From an uncultured Actinomycetes bacterium (GTDB lineage Bacteria > Actinomycetota > Acidimicrobiia > Acidimicrobiales > Acidimicrobilacustridaceae): a DNA stretch of 64,000 bases. Made by a program: the position numbers and the translations under genes. Positions 24,289-32,113 of this stretch are shown here, piece by piece. Every line of letters begins with the position of its first letter. Within the stretch, counting starts at the first letter, position 1. Where the stretch lies: positions 20,101-84,100 of the forward strand of contig CALBSE010000062.1 in NCBI GenBank assembly GCA_937927725.1, written 5' to 3'. The notes under the pieces are model-generated. The model was given only the letters and a program-made list of their open reading frames with translations. It did not search any database and was not told where the DNA came from.

Positions 24289-25071
24289 ATGGGTCGTTTT
24301 GATGGCAAGGTCGTGTTGGTTACCGGTTCTTCGTCTGGCCTTGGTGCTGCGACGGTCGAACGGTTCTTGGCCGAGGGCGCAATCGTTGCTGGTTCTGATG
24401 TGCAGCCTCCGGTCGAGGGTGCCGCACAACCAACAACGTTTACGCATGTCGATGTCACCGATGAAGCAGCGCTCATCGCGTGGATCGACGAAGCTGCGAA
24501 GCTCACCGGCCGAATCGACGCGGTCTGCACGTTTGCTGGCATCCCTGCTGGCGGTCCTGTTCACCTTGTCGATGTGGCAACGTTCACGCGCACACTCGAT
24601 ATCAATCTCACGGGTACGTTCACGACGTGCAAGCACGCAATTATCAAGATGCTTGCGCAAGAACCTATTGATGGTGAACGGGGGAGTGTCATCACCGTCG
24701 CCAGTGTGGAAGGTCTCGAAGGAACTGCAGGCGGAAGTTCGTACAATGCGTCGAAGGGCGGCGTTGCAATTCTTACGAAGAACATGGCTATTGATTACGG
24801 ACGTCAGGGCATTCGTGTGAATTCCATTTGTCCTGGCTTCATCGACACGCCGATGTTGCGCGGTCTTGGTGATCCCGAGATGAACGAAATGCTCATGGAA
24901 ATCAAGGAAGAGCACAAACTTCGTCGTCTTGGAAAGCCTTCGGAAATCGCAGCAGTTGCAGCGTTTCTTGCATCACCCGACGCGTCGTTTGTTACGGGAC
25001 AAACGATTGCTGTTGACGGTGGCTACACCGCAGGTCGCGACCACGGCGTCACGAAGCGCATGGGTCTGTAA
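24289..25071 (+). CDS. Short-chain dehydrogenase/reductase (SDR)
   Basis: This 260-aa NAD(P)-dependent oxidoreductase has a Rossmann fold. The cofactor motif TGSSSGLG is at residues 12-19. The catalytic Tyr152 and Lys156 are in SSYNASKGG, with Ser in VITVASVEG. The usual NNAG is changed to TFAG. The C-terminal FVTGQTIAVDGGY is typical of classical SDRs of the 3-oxoacyl-ACP reductase/glucose dehydrogenase group. The substrate cannot be inferred. ATG 24289 has CAGGGGGATGAC upstream; the frame extends further but lacks a site. It lies between the rpsJ terminator and a toxin-antitoxin pair, an unusual place. Confidence 0.88.
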   Translation: MGRFDGKVVLVTGSSSGLGAATVERFLAEGAIVAGSDVQPPVEGAAQPTTFTHVDVTDEAALIAWIDEAAKLTGRIDAVCTFAGIPAGGPVHLVDVATFTRTLDINLTGTFTTCKHAIIKMLAQEPIDGERGSVITVASVEGLEGTAGGSSYNASKGGVAILTKNMAIDYGRQGIRVNSICPGFIDTPMLRGLGDPEMNEMLMEIKEEHKLRRLGKPSEIAAVAAFLASPDASFVTGQTIAVDGGYTAGRDHGVTKRMGL

Positions 25072-25075
25072 CTGT

Positions 25076-25432
25076 TCACAGCCAAATGATGGTGCCCGAA
25101 AGGGAATCGTCAGCTCGGTGCACTTCCATAAGGGACGTGAGCGCGTCGACGAATCGACCGCTCATGTCCTTTGTTCGCGGCCATTGACGGTCAGACGTGA
25201 AGATCAATCCGCTATGGCGTTCTCGGTCGAGCTGCCACTCACGTGCGAGCACCATGAAATCGGCGACGTTGTTCGTGAGGATCGTACGGTGGTCATCTGC
25301 ACAGCTCCGCAAGAGTTCTGCATCGGAGAGTCGGTCCCAGCCCAGTTCTTGAGCACTGGCGACGTCGAGTCCTCGCATCCGAAGTGCTGGAGCGATGGTG
25401 GCAGGGTAGTGATGGTCAAGCACCAACTTCAT
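25076..25432 (-). CDS. DUF5615-type PIN-like toxin
   Basis: This 118-aa protein has the layout of DUF5615 PIN-like toxins. It starts MKLVLDHHYPATIAPALRMR, then GLDVASAQELGWDRLSDAEL, then the conserved DHRTILTNNVADFMVLAREW. PIN-fold toxins of VapC type are metal-dependent RNases; the acidic residues Asp6 and Asp45-region are consistent with that. The start overlaps the stop of the upstream antitoxin by 4 bases. It lies tail-to-tail with the SDR gene, 4 bases apart. RNase activity is inferred from family. Confidence 0.78.
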   Translation of the reverse strand: MKLVLDHHYPATIAPALRMRGLDVASAQELGWDRLSDAELLRSCADDHRTILTNNVADFMVLAREWQLDRERHSGLIFTSDRQWPRTKDMSGRFVDALTSLMEVHRADDSLSGTIIWL

Positions 25433-25911
25433 GTGAAAGCGGATTGCTCTCGCTGCCAGCGTTGGTGCTCCTCATCGGCAGTGATCTCCGCCCATGAAAT
25501 ATCTGCGTCAATCTCGCTGGTGAACTCGGCGTAGTACGAAGCTGCTGCTTCAACGTCCGACAGGGGCAGGTCGAAGAGTTCCGCCGTCTCGGTGAGATTT
25601 CCGCCGTTGGAACGGAGCGAGGTGACGATCTGCCGAATCTTGAGGCGCCCAATCCCGAGGTAGGGCTCTCGTCGGCCGGCCGCGCCGGTGCGGAACGTGA
25701 TGAGGGGGTGCAGTTCGCGCCGCAGGCCTTCGGAGAGGAGTCGATCAGCCAAGGCATTCCTCGAGTCGTTTGCTCGGGCGGCCTGGCGATCGAGGAGGTC
25801 CGCGGTGGCAGCAGAGAGCCGAAAGGAGCGTTGGACCGATGGCTGAACCGCTCGTTGCACTGCGGTTTGAGCCCGGGAGAGAGGTGCTGCCTCATCTGTC
25901 ATGTAGGACAT
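25429..25911 (-). CDS. DUF433-type antitoxin
   Basis: This 160-aa protein precedes the PIN-like toxin and overlaps it. Residues ~28-63 (RSFRLSAATADLLDRQAARA and on) look like a ribbon-helix-helix DNA-binding segment. The C-terminal part, with YLGIGRLKIRQIVTSL and a helix-turn-helix-like TETAELFDLPLSDVEAAASYY, matches the DUF433 pattern found in VapB45-like antitoxins. The start ATG 25911 follows AAAGGGATACA. An alternative ATG lies three codons later. It should bind its own promoter and neutralise the toxin. Confidence 0.77.
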   Translation of the reverse strand: MSYMTDEAAPLSRAQTAVQRAVQPSVQRSFRLSAATADLLDRQAARANDSRNALADRLLSEGLRRELHPLITFRTGAAGRREPYLGIGRLKIRQIVTSLRSNGGNLTETAELFDLPLSDVEAAASYYAEFTSEIDADISWAEITADEEHQRWQREQSAFT

Positions 25912-26018
25912 TGTATCCCTTTGTAATCACAGCGGTGGGGGCCCACGTCGCCAGACGCTCCCGATCGGCCCGAGTGTGGTCGCGTTTGCGGACCTGCGCA
26001 TGAGTCAAATATCGGGAT

Positions 26019-26047
26019 TTGGTCTGAGGCGCCCGAACCCCTAGAGT
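26019..26047 (+). promoter_or_regulatory. Promoter for the rplC (S10) operon
   Basis: TTGGTC (26019-26024), a 17-base spacer and TAGAGT (26042-26047) lie in the 350-base gap between the antitoxin gene and rplC (25912-26261). The gap otherwise shows no gene. Because rpsJ is followed by a terminator, the rplC operon needs its own promoter, and this is the best candidate. The ~215-base leader that follows may carry regulation. Confidence 0.6.
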
Positions 26048-26261
26048 TTCACCTCCGTGCAACAGGGGTCTTCTCCGGAAGATCACCAGCCGCACCTCTA
26101 CGTCGATCGAACCGACGTCTGCGACGGTCTACTTCGGTAGATACCCCGCAGCACAACCGACAGGCGCTCGGCCGGGTTTTCCCGTGCCGAGCGTTGGCAT
26201 GAAGGGCCCGTCCCCGCATGTCCGACTCGACGCAAACCACAACAGAAAGATCGTTGCCGTT

Positions 26262-26915
26262 ATGGCGAACAAAGCAGTAGTCGGCGAAAAAGTCGGCATG
26301 ACACAGGTATGGGATGACGCAAACCGCGTTGTACCCGTTACCGTGCTGCACGTCGCTCCGATGCGCGTGGTGCAGATCAAGACAATCGAACGCGATGGGT
26401 ACAACGCATTGCAGGTCACCTTCGGTGAGAAGAAGGCCAGCAAGTTGAACAGTCCCGATCGGGGTCACTTCGAAAAGGCTGGCGTCGCTGCCGGCAAGCG
26501 CGTTCTCGAGCTTCGTCTCGACAACGTCGACAACTTCGAAGTTGGCCAGGAAATCAAAGTCGACACGCTCGCTGCTGGCGAGTTTGTTGACGTCACTGCC
26601 GTGAGCAAGGGCAAAGGTTTCGCCGGAACGATGAAGCGCCACAACTTCAGTGGTCAGCGCGCATCGCACGGTGCTCACCGAGTCCATCGTGCTCCTGGCT
26701 CGATCGGCGCCTGCGCCACACCAGCTCGCGTGTTCAAGGGCACGCGTATGGCTGGTCGTATGGGTGCAGAGAAAGTCACGACGCTCAACCTGCGTGTTGT
26801 GTCTGCCGATCCCGAAAAGAACTTGCTGCTCGTGCGCGGCGCGGTGCCTGGCCCCAAGGGCGGCATCGTGGTCATCCGCGACGCAGTGAAGATCCACTCG
26901 AAGGGTGATGCGTGA
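26262..26915 (+). CDS. rplC: 50S ribosomal protein L3
   Basis: L3 is an early 50S assembly protein reaching the peptidyl transferase centre. It is 217 aa. It begins MANKAVVGEKVGMTQVWDDA, contains the central extension VSKGKGFAGTMKRHNFSGQR (whose Gln is methylated in E. coli) and GSIGACATPARVFKGTRMAG. The frame is open back to 26184, but ATG 26262 gives the standard N-terminus. The stop overlaps rplD (TGATG). This is the first gene of the operon here. Confidence 0.97.
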   Translation: MANKAVVGEKVGMTQVWDDANRVVPVTVLHVAPMRVVQIKTIERDGYNALQVTFGEKKASKLNSPDRGHFEKAGVAAGKRVLELRLDNVDNFEVGQEIKVDTLAAGEFVDVTAVSKGKGFAGTMKRHNFSGQRASHGAHRVHRAPGSIGACATPARVFKGTRMAGRMGAEKVTTLNLRVVSADPEKNLLLVRGAVPGPKGGIVVIRDAVKIHSKGDA

Positions 26916-27535
26916 TGGCAACAGTGACCGTCAAGACCCCGGCCGGCGCTGACGCCGGTTCGCTTGAACTCGATGCCACCACCTTCGGCATCGAACCCAA
27001 CGTTCCAGTGATGCATCAGGTCGTGACCGCGCAGCTTGCGGCACGTCGTGCAGGCACCCAGAGCACCAAGACCCGCGCCGAGGTATCGGGCGGCGGTGCA
27101 AAGCCCTGGAAGCAGAAGGGCACCGGCCGTGCACGCGCTGGTTCGACTCGTTCACCGAACTGGATCGGTGGTGGTGTTGCGCTCGGCCCGAAGCCACGCA
27201 GCTACGCCCAGAAGACTCCCAAGAAGATGATCAAGCTTGCGCTTCGTTCGGCTCTGTCCGATCGTGCGTCTGAAGGCAAGGTCATCGTCGTCGACGAATG
27301 GAAGTTCGACACTCCTTCAACGAAGGGTGCACTTGCTGCACTTGCTGCACTTGGTGTCGAAGGCAAGGTGCTGTTGGTTCTCGATCGTGGCGACGTCGCT
27401 GCATGGAAGAGCTTCCGCAACCTTGGCCATGTCCACATCATCGAGACCGCAGAACTCAACACCTACGACGTTCTCGTTTCCGACTTCGTTGTGTTTACGA
27501 AGTCGACGCTGCCGAACGTGGAGGAATCAAAGTGA
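26915..27535 (+). CDS. rplD: 50S ribosomal protein L4
   Basis: L4 lines the polypeptide exit tunnel. It is 206 aa. The tunnel loop is KTRAEVSGGGAKPWKQKGTG followed by RARAGSTRSPNWIGGGVALG, with no macrolide-resistance change evident. The C-terminal globular part ends in FTKSTLPNVEESK. ATG 26915 overlaps the rplC stop; the GTG three bases before is a less likely start. The stop overlaps the rplW GTG. Confidence 0.97.
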   Translation: MATVTVKTPAGADAGSLELDATTFGIEPNVPVMHQVVTAQLAARRAGTQSTKTRAEVSGGGAKPWKQKGTGRARAGSTRSPNWIGGGVALGPKPRSYAQKTPKKMIKLALRSALSDRASEGKVIVVDEWKFDTPSTKGALAALAALGVEGKVLLVLDRGDVAAWKSFRNLGHVHIIETAELNTYDVLVSDFVVFTKSTLPNVEESK

Positions 27536-27822
27536 AAGATCCCCGCGACGTCATCATTCGTCCCGTCGTGAGCGAGAAGAGCTACGCACTTCTCGACACC
27601 AACGTGTACACGTTCGTTGTTCACCCCGACGCTTCAAAGCCCGAGATTCACGACGCAATTGAGTCGATCTTCGGCGTGAAGGTTCTCAAGGTGAACACGC
27701 TCAACCGCAATGGCAAGCGCAAGCGCAACCGTCGTACCGGAACTTTCGGTACGCAGACGGGCCAGAAGCGTGCCTTCGTCACTCTCGCCGCCGGCGACCG
27801 CATCGAACTGTTCGAGGGGTAA
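27532..27822 (+). CDS. rplW: 50S ribosomal protein L23
   Basis: L23 surrounds the exit tunnel and docks trigger factor and SRP. It is 96 aa and begins MKDPRDVIIRPVVSEKSYAL. It contains TFVVHPDASKPEIHDAIES, the basic loop NRNGKRKRNRRTGTFG and ends in DRIELFEG. The start is GTG 27532, overlapping the rplD stop by 4 bases, with GTGGAGG upstream. A longer frame exists upstream but reads through rplD. Confidence 0.97.
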   Translation: MKDPRDVIIRPVVSEKSYALLDTNVYTFVVHPDASKPEIHDAIESIFGVKVLKVNTLNRNGKRKRNRRTGTFGTQTGQKRAFVTLAAGDRIELFEG

Positions 27823-27828
27823 GGAACC

Positions 27829-28665
27829 ATGGCTCTTCGTAAGCGCAAGCCGACCAGCCCCGGTCGTCGTTTCCAGACGGTCTCCGATTTCGCGGAGATC
27901 ACGAAGGACTCGCCGGAACGTTCGCTGGTCGTTCCCAAGAACCGCACTGGCGGTCGTAACTCTTACGGTCGCAAGACTGCACGTCACAAGGGTGGCGGTC
28001 ACAAGCAGCGTTACCGTCTTGTTGACTTCCGTCGCGTCAAGGACGGCGTTCCTGCGTCAGTCGCAGCGATCGAATACGACCCCAACCGCACCTGCCGCAT
28101 CGCGCTGCTGCACTATCACGACGGAGCGAAGAGCTACATCCTCGCCCCCAAGGGTGTGCAGGTTGGCGACATTCTCCAGAGCGGCCAGGGCTCCGACATC
28201 CGTCCCGGAAATGCACTTCCGTTGCGTTACATCCCGGTCGGTACCGTCGTGCACAACGTCGAACTCAAGCCCGGCGGCGGCGGCAAGATGGCGCGTAGCG
28301 CAGGCATGAGCATTCAGCTCGTTGCCAAGGAGGGCGACTACGCCACTCTTCGTCTTCCCAGCACCGAAATGCGTCGTGTCCCGATCGACTGTCGCGCCAC
28401 TGTTGGCGAGGTTGGTAACTCAGAGCACGAACTCATCAAGATCGGTAAGGCCGGTCGTAACCGCTGGAAGGGCGTGAAGCCTCAAACCCGCGGTGTGGCC
28501 ATGAACCCGGTCGACCATCCACATGGTGGTGGTGAAGGCAAGACCTCCGGTGGTCGTCATCCCGTGTCGCCTTGGGGCAAGCCCGAAGGTCGTACCCGCG
28601 ACAAGACCAAGCCGTCTCAGAAACTCATTGTCCGTCGTCGCCGCACCCGCGGTTCACGGCGTTAG
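27829..28665 (+). CDS. rplB: 50S ribosomal protein L2
   Basis: L2 is essential for subunit association and peptidyl transfer. It is 278 aa. It begins MALRKRKPTSPGRRFQTVSD. It contains RNSYGRKTARHKGGGHKQRY and the conserved region GVAMNPVDHPHGGGEGKTSG, whose histidine is the functional one in E. coli L2. The C-terminus is RKLIVRRRRTRGSRR-like. It is 6 bases after rplW and 11 before rpsS. Confidence 0.98.
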   Translation: MALRKRKPTSPGRRFQTVSDFAEITKDSPERSLVVPKNRTGGRNSYGRKTARHKGGGHKQRYRLVDFRRVKDGVPASVAAIEYDPNRTCRIALLHYHDGAKSYILAPKGVQVGDILQSGQGSDIRPGNALPLRYIPVGTVVHNVELKPGGGGKMARSAGMSIQLVAKEGDYATLRLPSTEMRRVPIDCRATVGEVGNSEHELIKIGKAGRNRWKGVKPQTRGVAMNPVDHPHGGGEGKTSGGRHPVSPWGKPEGRTRDKTKPSQKLIVRRRRTRGSRR

Positions 28666-28676
28666 GAGAGGACGAA

Positions 28677-28955
28677 ATGCCTCGCAGCCTCAAAAAGGGT
28701 CCGTTTGTCGACGACCATCTTCTCAAGAAGGTCGACGCACTCAACGAAACGAACGAGAAGAAGGTCATCAAGACCTGGTCTCGTCGTTCGACGATCATCC
28801 CCGAAATGGTTGGCCACACCATGGCCGTCCACGACGGTCGCAAGCACGTCCCGGTGTATGTCACCGAGGCAATGGTCGGCCACAAGCTTGGTGAGTTCGC
28901 CCCGACGCGAACCTTCAAGTTCCATGCCGGTCAAGAGAAGAAGGGACGCCGCTGA
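28677..28955 (+). CDS. rpsS: 30S ribosomal protein S19
   Basis: S19 is in the 30S head and contacts S13 and the A-site finger. It is 92 aa, beginning MPRSLKKGPFVDDHLLKKVD. It carries IKTWSRRSTIIPEMVGHTMA, VYVTEAMVGHKLGEFAPTRT and ends KKGRR. ATG 28677 is preceded by GGAGAGGACGAA. The stop shares its last base with the rplV ATG (TGATG). Confidence 0.98.
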   Translation: MPRSLKKGPFVDDHLLKKVDALNETNEKKVIKTWSRRSTIIPEMVGHTMAVHDGRKHVPVYVTEAMVGHKLGEFAPTRTFKFHAGQEKKGRR

Positions 28956-29605
28956 TGGCCTTCGGTGCGAAGACCAACGAGCGTCCGGGCGTCCGCGCCG
29001 AGGTCAAGTACGTCCGTTCATCGGCGTACAAGGCCCGTGAGATCCTCGATCTCATTCGCGGACTTCCGGTAGCCCGAGCACTTGAGGTGCTCGAAATGGC
29101 CGAACGCGATATCGCTCGCGTCGTTCTCAAGTGCCTCGAGTCCGCAATTGCGAACGCCGAGCACAACAACCAGATCCCTGCCGACGAACTTTTCGTCTCG
29201 GCATGTTTCGCTGACGAAGGCCCGACGCTTAAGCGCTGGCGCCCCCGTGCTCGTGGCCGCGCCACTCGCATTCGTAAGCGCACGTGTCACATCACGATCA
29301 TCGTGAGCCGTTTGTCAGCAGACGATCTTGAGAAGCTTCGTGAACGCGAAGCAGCAAGTGGTCGTGTCTCTGGCGGACGCGCTGCTGCCGAAGCACGTCG
29401 CGAACGCGTTGCTCGCAGCCGTCAGGCAAAGGCCGAGCGCAAGGTCGAAGAAGAGCACGATCATGACCATGACCATGACCATGACCATGACCATGACCAT
29501 GACCATGACCATGATCACGATCATGATCACGCGGAGCACGACGACGATGTCGTTGTTGAAGCCGTTGCCGACGAAGCCGTCGAGACCGACGGGAAGGAAG
29601 ACTGA
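28955..29605 (+). CDS. rplV: 50S ribosomal protein L22 with His-Asp repeat tail
   Basis: L22 lines the exit tunnel. The first ~125 residues are canonical: RSSAYKAREILDLIRGLPVA and the beta-hairpin loop GPTLKRWRPRARGRATRIRK, ending in HITIIVS. A basic, Ala/Arg-rich helix-prone linker follows (to about residue 165). The last part is unique: 12 consecutive His-Asp pairs plus a His (codons 29456-29530), then AEHDDD and an acidic end. Total length is 216 aa against a usual 110-130. The tract is encoded by a GACCAT hexamer repeat. It may bind divalent metals; that is inference from composition. rpsC overlaps the stop. Confidence 0.97.
   Translation: MAFGAKTNERPGVRAEVKYVRSSAYKAREILDLIRGLPVARALEVLEMAERDIARVVLKCLESAIANAEHNNQIPADELFVSACFADEGPTLKRWRPRARGRATRIRKRTCHITIIVSRLSADDLEKLREREAASGRVSGGRAAAEARRERVARSRQAKAERKVEEEHDHDHDHDHDHDHDHDHDHDHDHDHAEHDDDVVVEAVADEAVETDGKED
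29465..29512 (+). repeat. GACCAT hexanucleotide repeat inside rplV
   Basis: Eight tandem GACCAT units (29465-29512), extended on both sides by degenerate GATCAT/GATCAC units, encode the His-Asp tail of L22. Slippage in whole units keeps the frame, so tail length could vary between strains. Confidence 0.95.
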
Positions 29606-30507
29606 TGGGTCAGAAGGTCAACCCGTACGGGTTCCGCCTCGGCGTGACCACCGACTGGAAGTCGCGTTGGTTTGCCGATCGTCGCGAGTACTCCGACAAT
29701 CTCATTCAGGATTGGAAGATCCGCGATTACCTCATGACGCAGCTGCCGCACGCCGCGATCAGCCGTGTCGAGATCGAGCGCACACGCGACCGTCTTCGTG
29801 TCGACGTGCACACCGCTCGTCCCGGCATCGTCATCGGTCGTCGTGGCGCTGAAGCCGATCGCCTTCGTGCCGGCCTCACTGCAATCTCAGGCAACAACAA
29901 GGTGCAGCTCAACATCCAGGAGATCAAGCAGCCGGAGCTCGACGCTGCACTCATCGCCCAGGGTGTTGCTGATCAGCTTGCTGGTCGTGTCGCATTCCGT
30001 CGTGCCATGAAGCGTGCCGTGCAGAACGCACAGAAGGCTGGTGCCCTCGGCATTCGCGTGCAGTGCTCGGGTCGACTCGGTGGCGCTGAAATGTCACGTA
30101 CCGAGTGGTACCGCGAAGGTCGAGTGCCGTTGCACACGCTTCGCGCTGACATCGACTACGGCTTCCGTGAAGCAAAGACCACCTACGGCCGCATTGGCGT
30201 GAAGGTGTGGCTCTACAAGGGCGACATCCTTCCCTACAAGAGCGTGCTCGACGACAAGGCAACTCGCGAAGCAGCAATGGCTGTTGGCGAAACTTCCGGT
30301 GACGCTCGTCCCCGCAAGGTTGTGTCGTCCGCTGCTGGTCGGAAGCGCGATGCCGATTCGGAACTCGTTGAAGACATCGAAGCAACCCCGCTGGTGAAGG
30401 AAGCCGATCCCGAGCTCGAGCGCCTGCTCGCCGAGGAAGAAGAGATCGAGCGTTCAACTCGCCAGCACCACGAAACCCCGCACTTCCGTCCCGGGGATGG
30501 TGACTGA
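29605..30507 (+). CDS. rpsC: 30S ribosomal protein S3 with acidic C-terminal extension
   Basis: S3 forms part of the mRNA entry site and has helicase activity with S4. It is 300 aa. It begins MGQKVNPYGFRLGVTTDWKS, carries the KH domain (PGIVIGRRGAEADRLRAGL) and SGRLGGAEMSRTEWYREGRV. After ~residue 215 comes a Glu/Asp-rich extension (ELVEDIEATPLVKEADPELE and on) ending HFRPGDGD, about 70 residues longer than E. coli S3. Extended S3 tails occur in actinobacteria. It overlaps rplV by one base; rplP follows after 2 bases. Confidence 0.97.
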   Translation: MGQKVNPYGFRLGVTTDWKSRWFADRREYSDNLIQDWKIRDYLMTQLPHAAISRVEIERTRDRLRVDVHTARPGIVIGRRGAEADRLRAGLTAISGNNKVQLNIQEIKQPELDAALIAQGVADQLAGRVAFRRAMKRAVQNAQKAGALGIRVQCSGRLGGAEMSRTEWYREGRVPLHTLRADIDYGFREAKTTYGRIGVKVWLYKGDILPYKSVLDDKATREAAMAVGETSGDARPRKVVSSAAGRKRDADSELVEDIEATPLVKEADPELERLLAEEEEIERSTRQHHETPHFRPGDGD

Positions 30508-30509
30508 AC

Positions 30510-30926
30510 ATGTTGATGCCGAAGAAGGTCAAGCACCGCAAGCAACAGCGCGGTCGTATGAAGGGTCAAGCGAAGGGTGGAACCGAAGTCACGTTTGGTG
30601 ATTACGGCATCCAGGCACTCGAACCGGGTTGGATCACTGCCCGTCAGATCGAGGCCGCCCGTATCGCGATGACTCGTCACATCAAGCGTGGCGGCAAGGT
30701 CTGGATCAACGTGTTCCCAGACAAGCCCGTCACCCAAAAGCCTGCCGAAACCCGCATGGGTTCCGGTAAGGGCAACCCCGAACGTTGGGTCGCCGTGGTC
30801 AAGCCCGGTCGAATCATGTTCGAACTGTCCTACAACGATCCCGAGATCGCCCGCGCGGCAATCGACCGGGCCATCCAGAAGCTGCCGATCAAGGCTCGCT
30901 TCGTTGCTCGTGAGGAGTCCTTCTGA
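30510..30926 (+). CDS. rplP: 50S ribosomal protein L16
   Basis: L16 helps shape the A-site tRNA corridor on the large subunit. It is 138 aa, starting MLMPKKVKHRKQQRGRMKGQ (the usual MLMPKR start). It contains GTEVTFGDYGIQALEPGWIT, VFPDKPVTQKPAETRMGSGK and ends KARFVAREE. ATG 30510 follows the rpsC stop closely. It overlaps rpmC by one base. Confidence 0.98.
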   Translation: MLMPKKVKHRKQQRGRMKGQAKGGTEVTFGDYGIQALEPGWITARQIEAARIAMTRHIKRGGKVWINVFPDKPVTQKPAETRMGSGKGNPERWVAVVKPGRIMFELSYNDPEIARAAIDRAIQKLPIKARFVAREESF

Positions 30927-31159
30927 TGGCGAAGACCAAAGAATCACTCCGCGACATCGGCGACGGCGAACTGCTCGACAAGTTGGCATCGGCAAAGGAA
31001 GAACTTTTCAACCTTCGCTTCCAGCACGTCACCGGTCAGCTCGACAACACCGCACGTCTCGGCGTCGTTCGCAAGCAGGTTGCTCAGCTCAACACTGAAT
31101 TGCGCACCCGCGAGATCGCCGCAGCCGAAGCGCTGACGCAGAACGAGGAGAACGCCTGA
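30926..31159 (+). CDS. rpmC: 50S ribosomal protein L29
   Basis: L29 is a two-helix protein near the exit tunnel. It is 77 aa. It begins MAKTKESLRDIGDGELLDKL and includes the conserved KEELFNLRFQHVTGQLDNTA and VRKQVAQLNTELRTRE. It lies between rplP and rpsQ with one-base overlaps at both ends, typical of this operon. Confidence 0.97.
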   Translation: MAKTKESLRDIGDGELLDKLASAKEELFNLRFQHVTGQLDNTARLGVVRKQVAQLNTELRTREIAAAEALTQNEENA

Positions 31160-31437
31160 TGGCTGAGGAAACCACGGCCACCGAGCGCGCCAATCCGCGC
31201 AAGATCCGTGAGGGAACGGTCGTTTCGACGGCCATGGACAAGACCGCAGTCGTCGCAGTGACCGACCGTGTGCGTCACCCTCGCTACAACAAGACCGTTC
31301 AGCGCACGAACAAGTTGTACGTCCATGACGAGACCAACGATCTCAACGTCGGCGACAAGGTTCGCGTGCAGGAAACTCGTCCGCTTTCAAAGACGAAGCG
31401 CTGGCGTGTTCTCGATGTCCTGGAGCGTGCACGATGA
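31159..31437 (+). CDS. rpsQ: 30S ribosomal protein S17
   Basis: S17 is a primary 16S rRNA-binding protein with an OB fold. It is 92 aa. A short hydrophilic N-terminus precedes RKIREGTVVSTAMDKTAVVA, then VRHPRYNKTVQRTNKLYVHD and the C-terminal VRVQETRPLSKTKRWRVLD. All family positions are present. It overlaps rplN by 4 bases. Confidence 0.97.
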   Translation: MAEETTATERANPRKIREGTVVSTAMDKTAVVAVTDRVRHPRYNKTVQRTNKLYVHDETNDLNVGDKVRVQETRPLSKTKRWRVLDVLERAR

Positions 31438-31802
31438 TCCAGCAGGAATCCCGACTTCGGGTTGCCGACAACAGCGGTGCGAAGGAAGTTCTTTGCATCA
31501 AGGTTCTCGGTGGCACGCGTCGCCGTTACGCCTCGATCGGTGACATCTTTGTCGCCACGGTCAAGGACGCCATCCCAGGCGCCGGCGTCAAGAAGGGCGA
31601 CGTCGTCAAATGCGTCGTCGTTCGCGTCAAGAAGGAAAAGCGTCGTCCAGACGGTTCCTACATCAAGTTCGACGAGAACGCTGCAGTTCTCATCAATGAC
31701 AACTTGCAGCCGCGTGGCACGCGCATCTTCGGCCCAGTGGGTCGCGAACTGCGTGACAAGAAGTTCATGCGAATCGTCTCACTCGCCCCGGAGGTGTTGT
31801 GA
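31434..31802 (+). CDS. rplN: 50S ribosomal protein L14
   Basis: L14 forms an inter-subunit bridge and is the RsfS silencing target. It is 122 aa. It begins MIQQESRLRVADNSGAKEVL and contains VRVKKEKRRPDGSYIKFDEN and ARGTRIFGPV-type PRGTRIFGPVGRELRDKKFM. ATG 31434 overlaps the rpsQ stop; its own stop overlaps rplX (TGATG). Confidence 0.98.
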   Translation: MIQQESRLRVADNSGAKEVLCIKVLGGTRRRYASIGDIFVATVKDAIPGAGVKKGDVVKCVVVRVKKEKRRPDGSYIKFDENAAVLINDNLQPRGTRIFGPVGRELRDKKFMRIVSLAPEVL

Positions 31803-32113
31803 TGAAAATCCGCAAGGGCGACCGCGTTCAGGTGCTGTCCGGTAAGGACCGTGGCAAGACGGGTACCGTGACTCGATCCATTCCCGAAAAGGGAAAGGTC
31901 ATCGTCGACGGTGTCAACATCGCCAAGAAGCATCAGAAGCCTGTTAGTCAGACCAACACCGGCGGCATCATCGACAAAGAGATGCCCATTCCGGCTTCCA
32001 ACGTCGCCATCGTGTGCAACTCGTGCAACAAGCCGACTCGTATCGGTTACCGCTTCGAGCCCGATGGCACCAAGGTCCGGATCTGCCGCAAGTGCGAAGG
32101 AGACCTCGCATGA
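31802..32113 (+). CDS. rplX: 50S ribosomal protein L24
   Basis: L24 initiates 50S assembly. It is 103 aa. The KOW motif reads MKIRKGDRVQVLSGKDRGKT, followed by VIVDGVNIAKKHQKP and the conserved GGIIDKEMPIPASNVAIV. Two CxxC pairs (CNSC and CRKC) suggest a zinc-binding end, common in actinobacterial L24. ATG 31802 overlaps the rplN stop; rplE starts within its stop. Confidence 0.97.
   Translation: MKIRKGDRVQVLSGKDRGKTGTVTRSIPEKGKVIVDGVNIAKKHQKPVSQTNTGGIIDKEMPIPASNVAIVCNSCNKPTRIGYRFEPDGTKVRICRKCEGDLA

Noticed and set aside
24289..25071. SDR gene as FabG of fatty-acid synthesis
   Set aside because: The fold fits, but the NNAG motif is changed and no fab genes are nearby; only a general SDR call is justified.
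29456..29530. Possible CRISPR or non-coding tandem array at the GACCAT repeats
   Set aside because: Units are 6 bases with no spacers and lie in frame inside rplV; it is a coding simple repeat.
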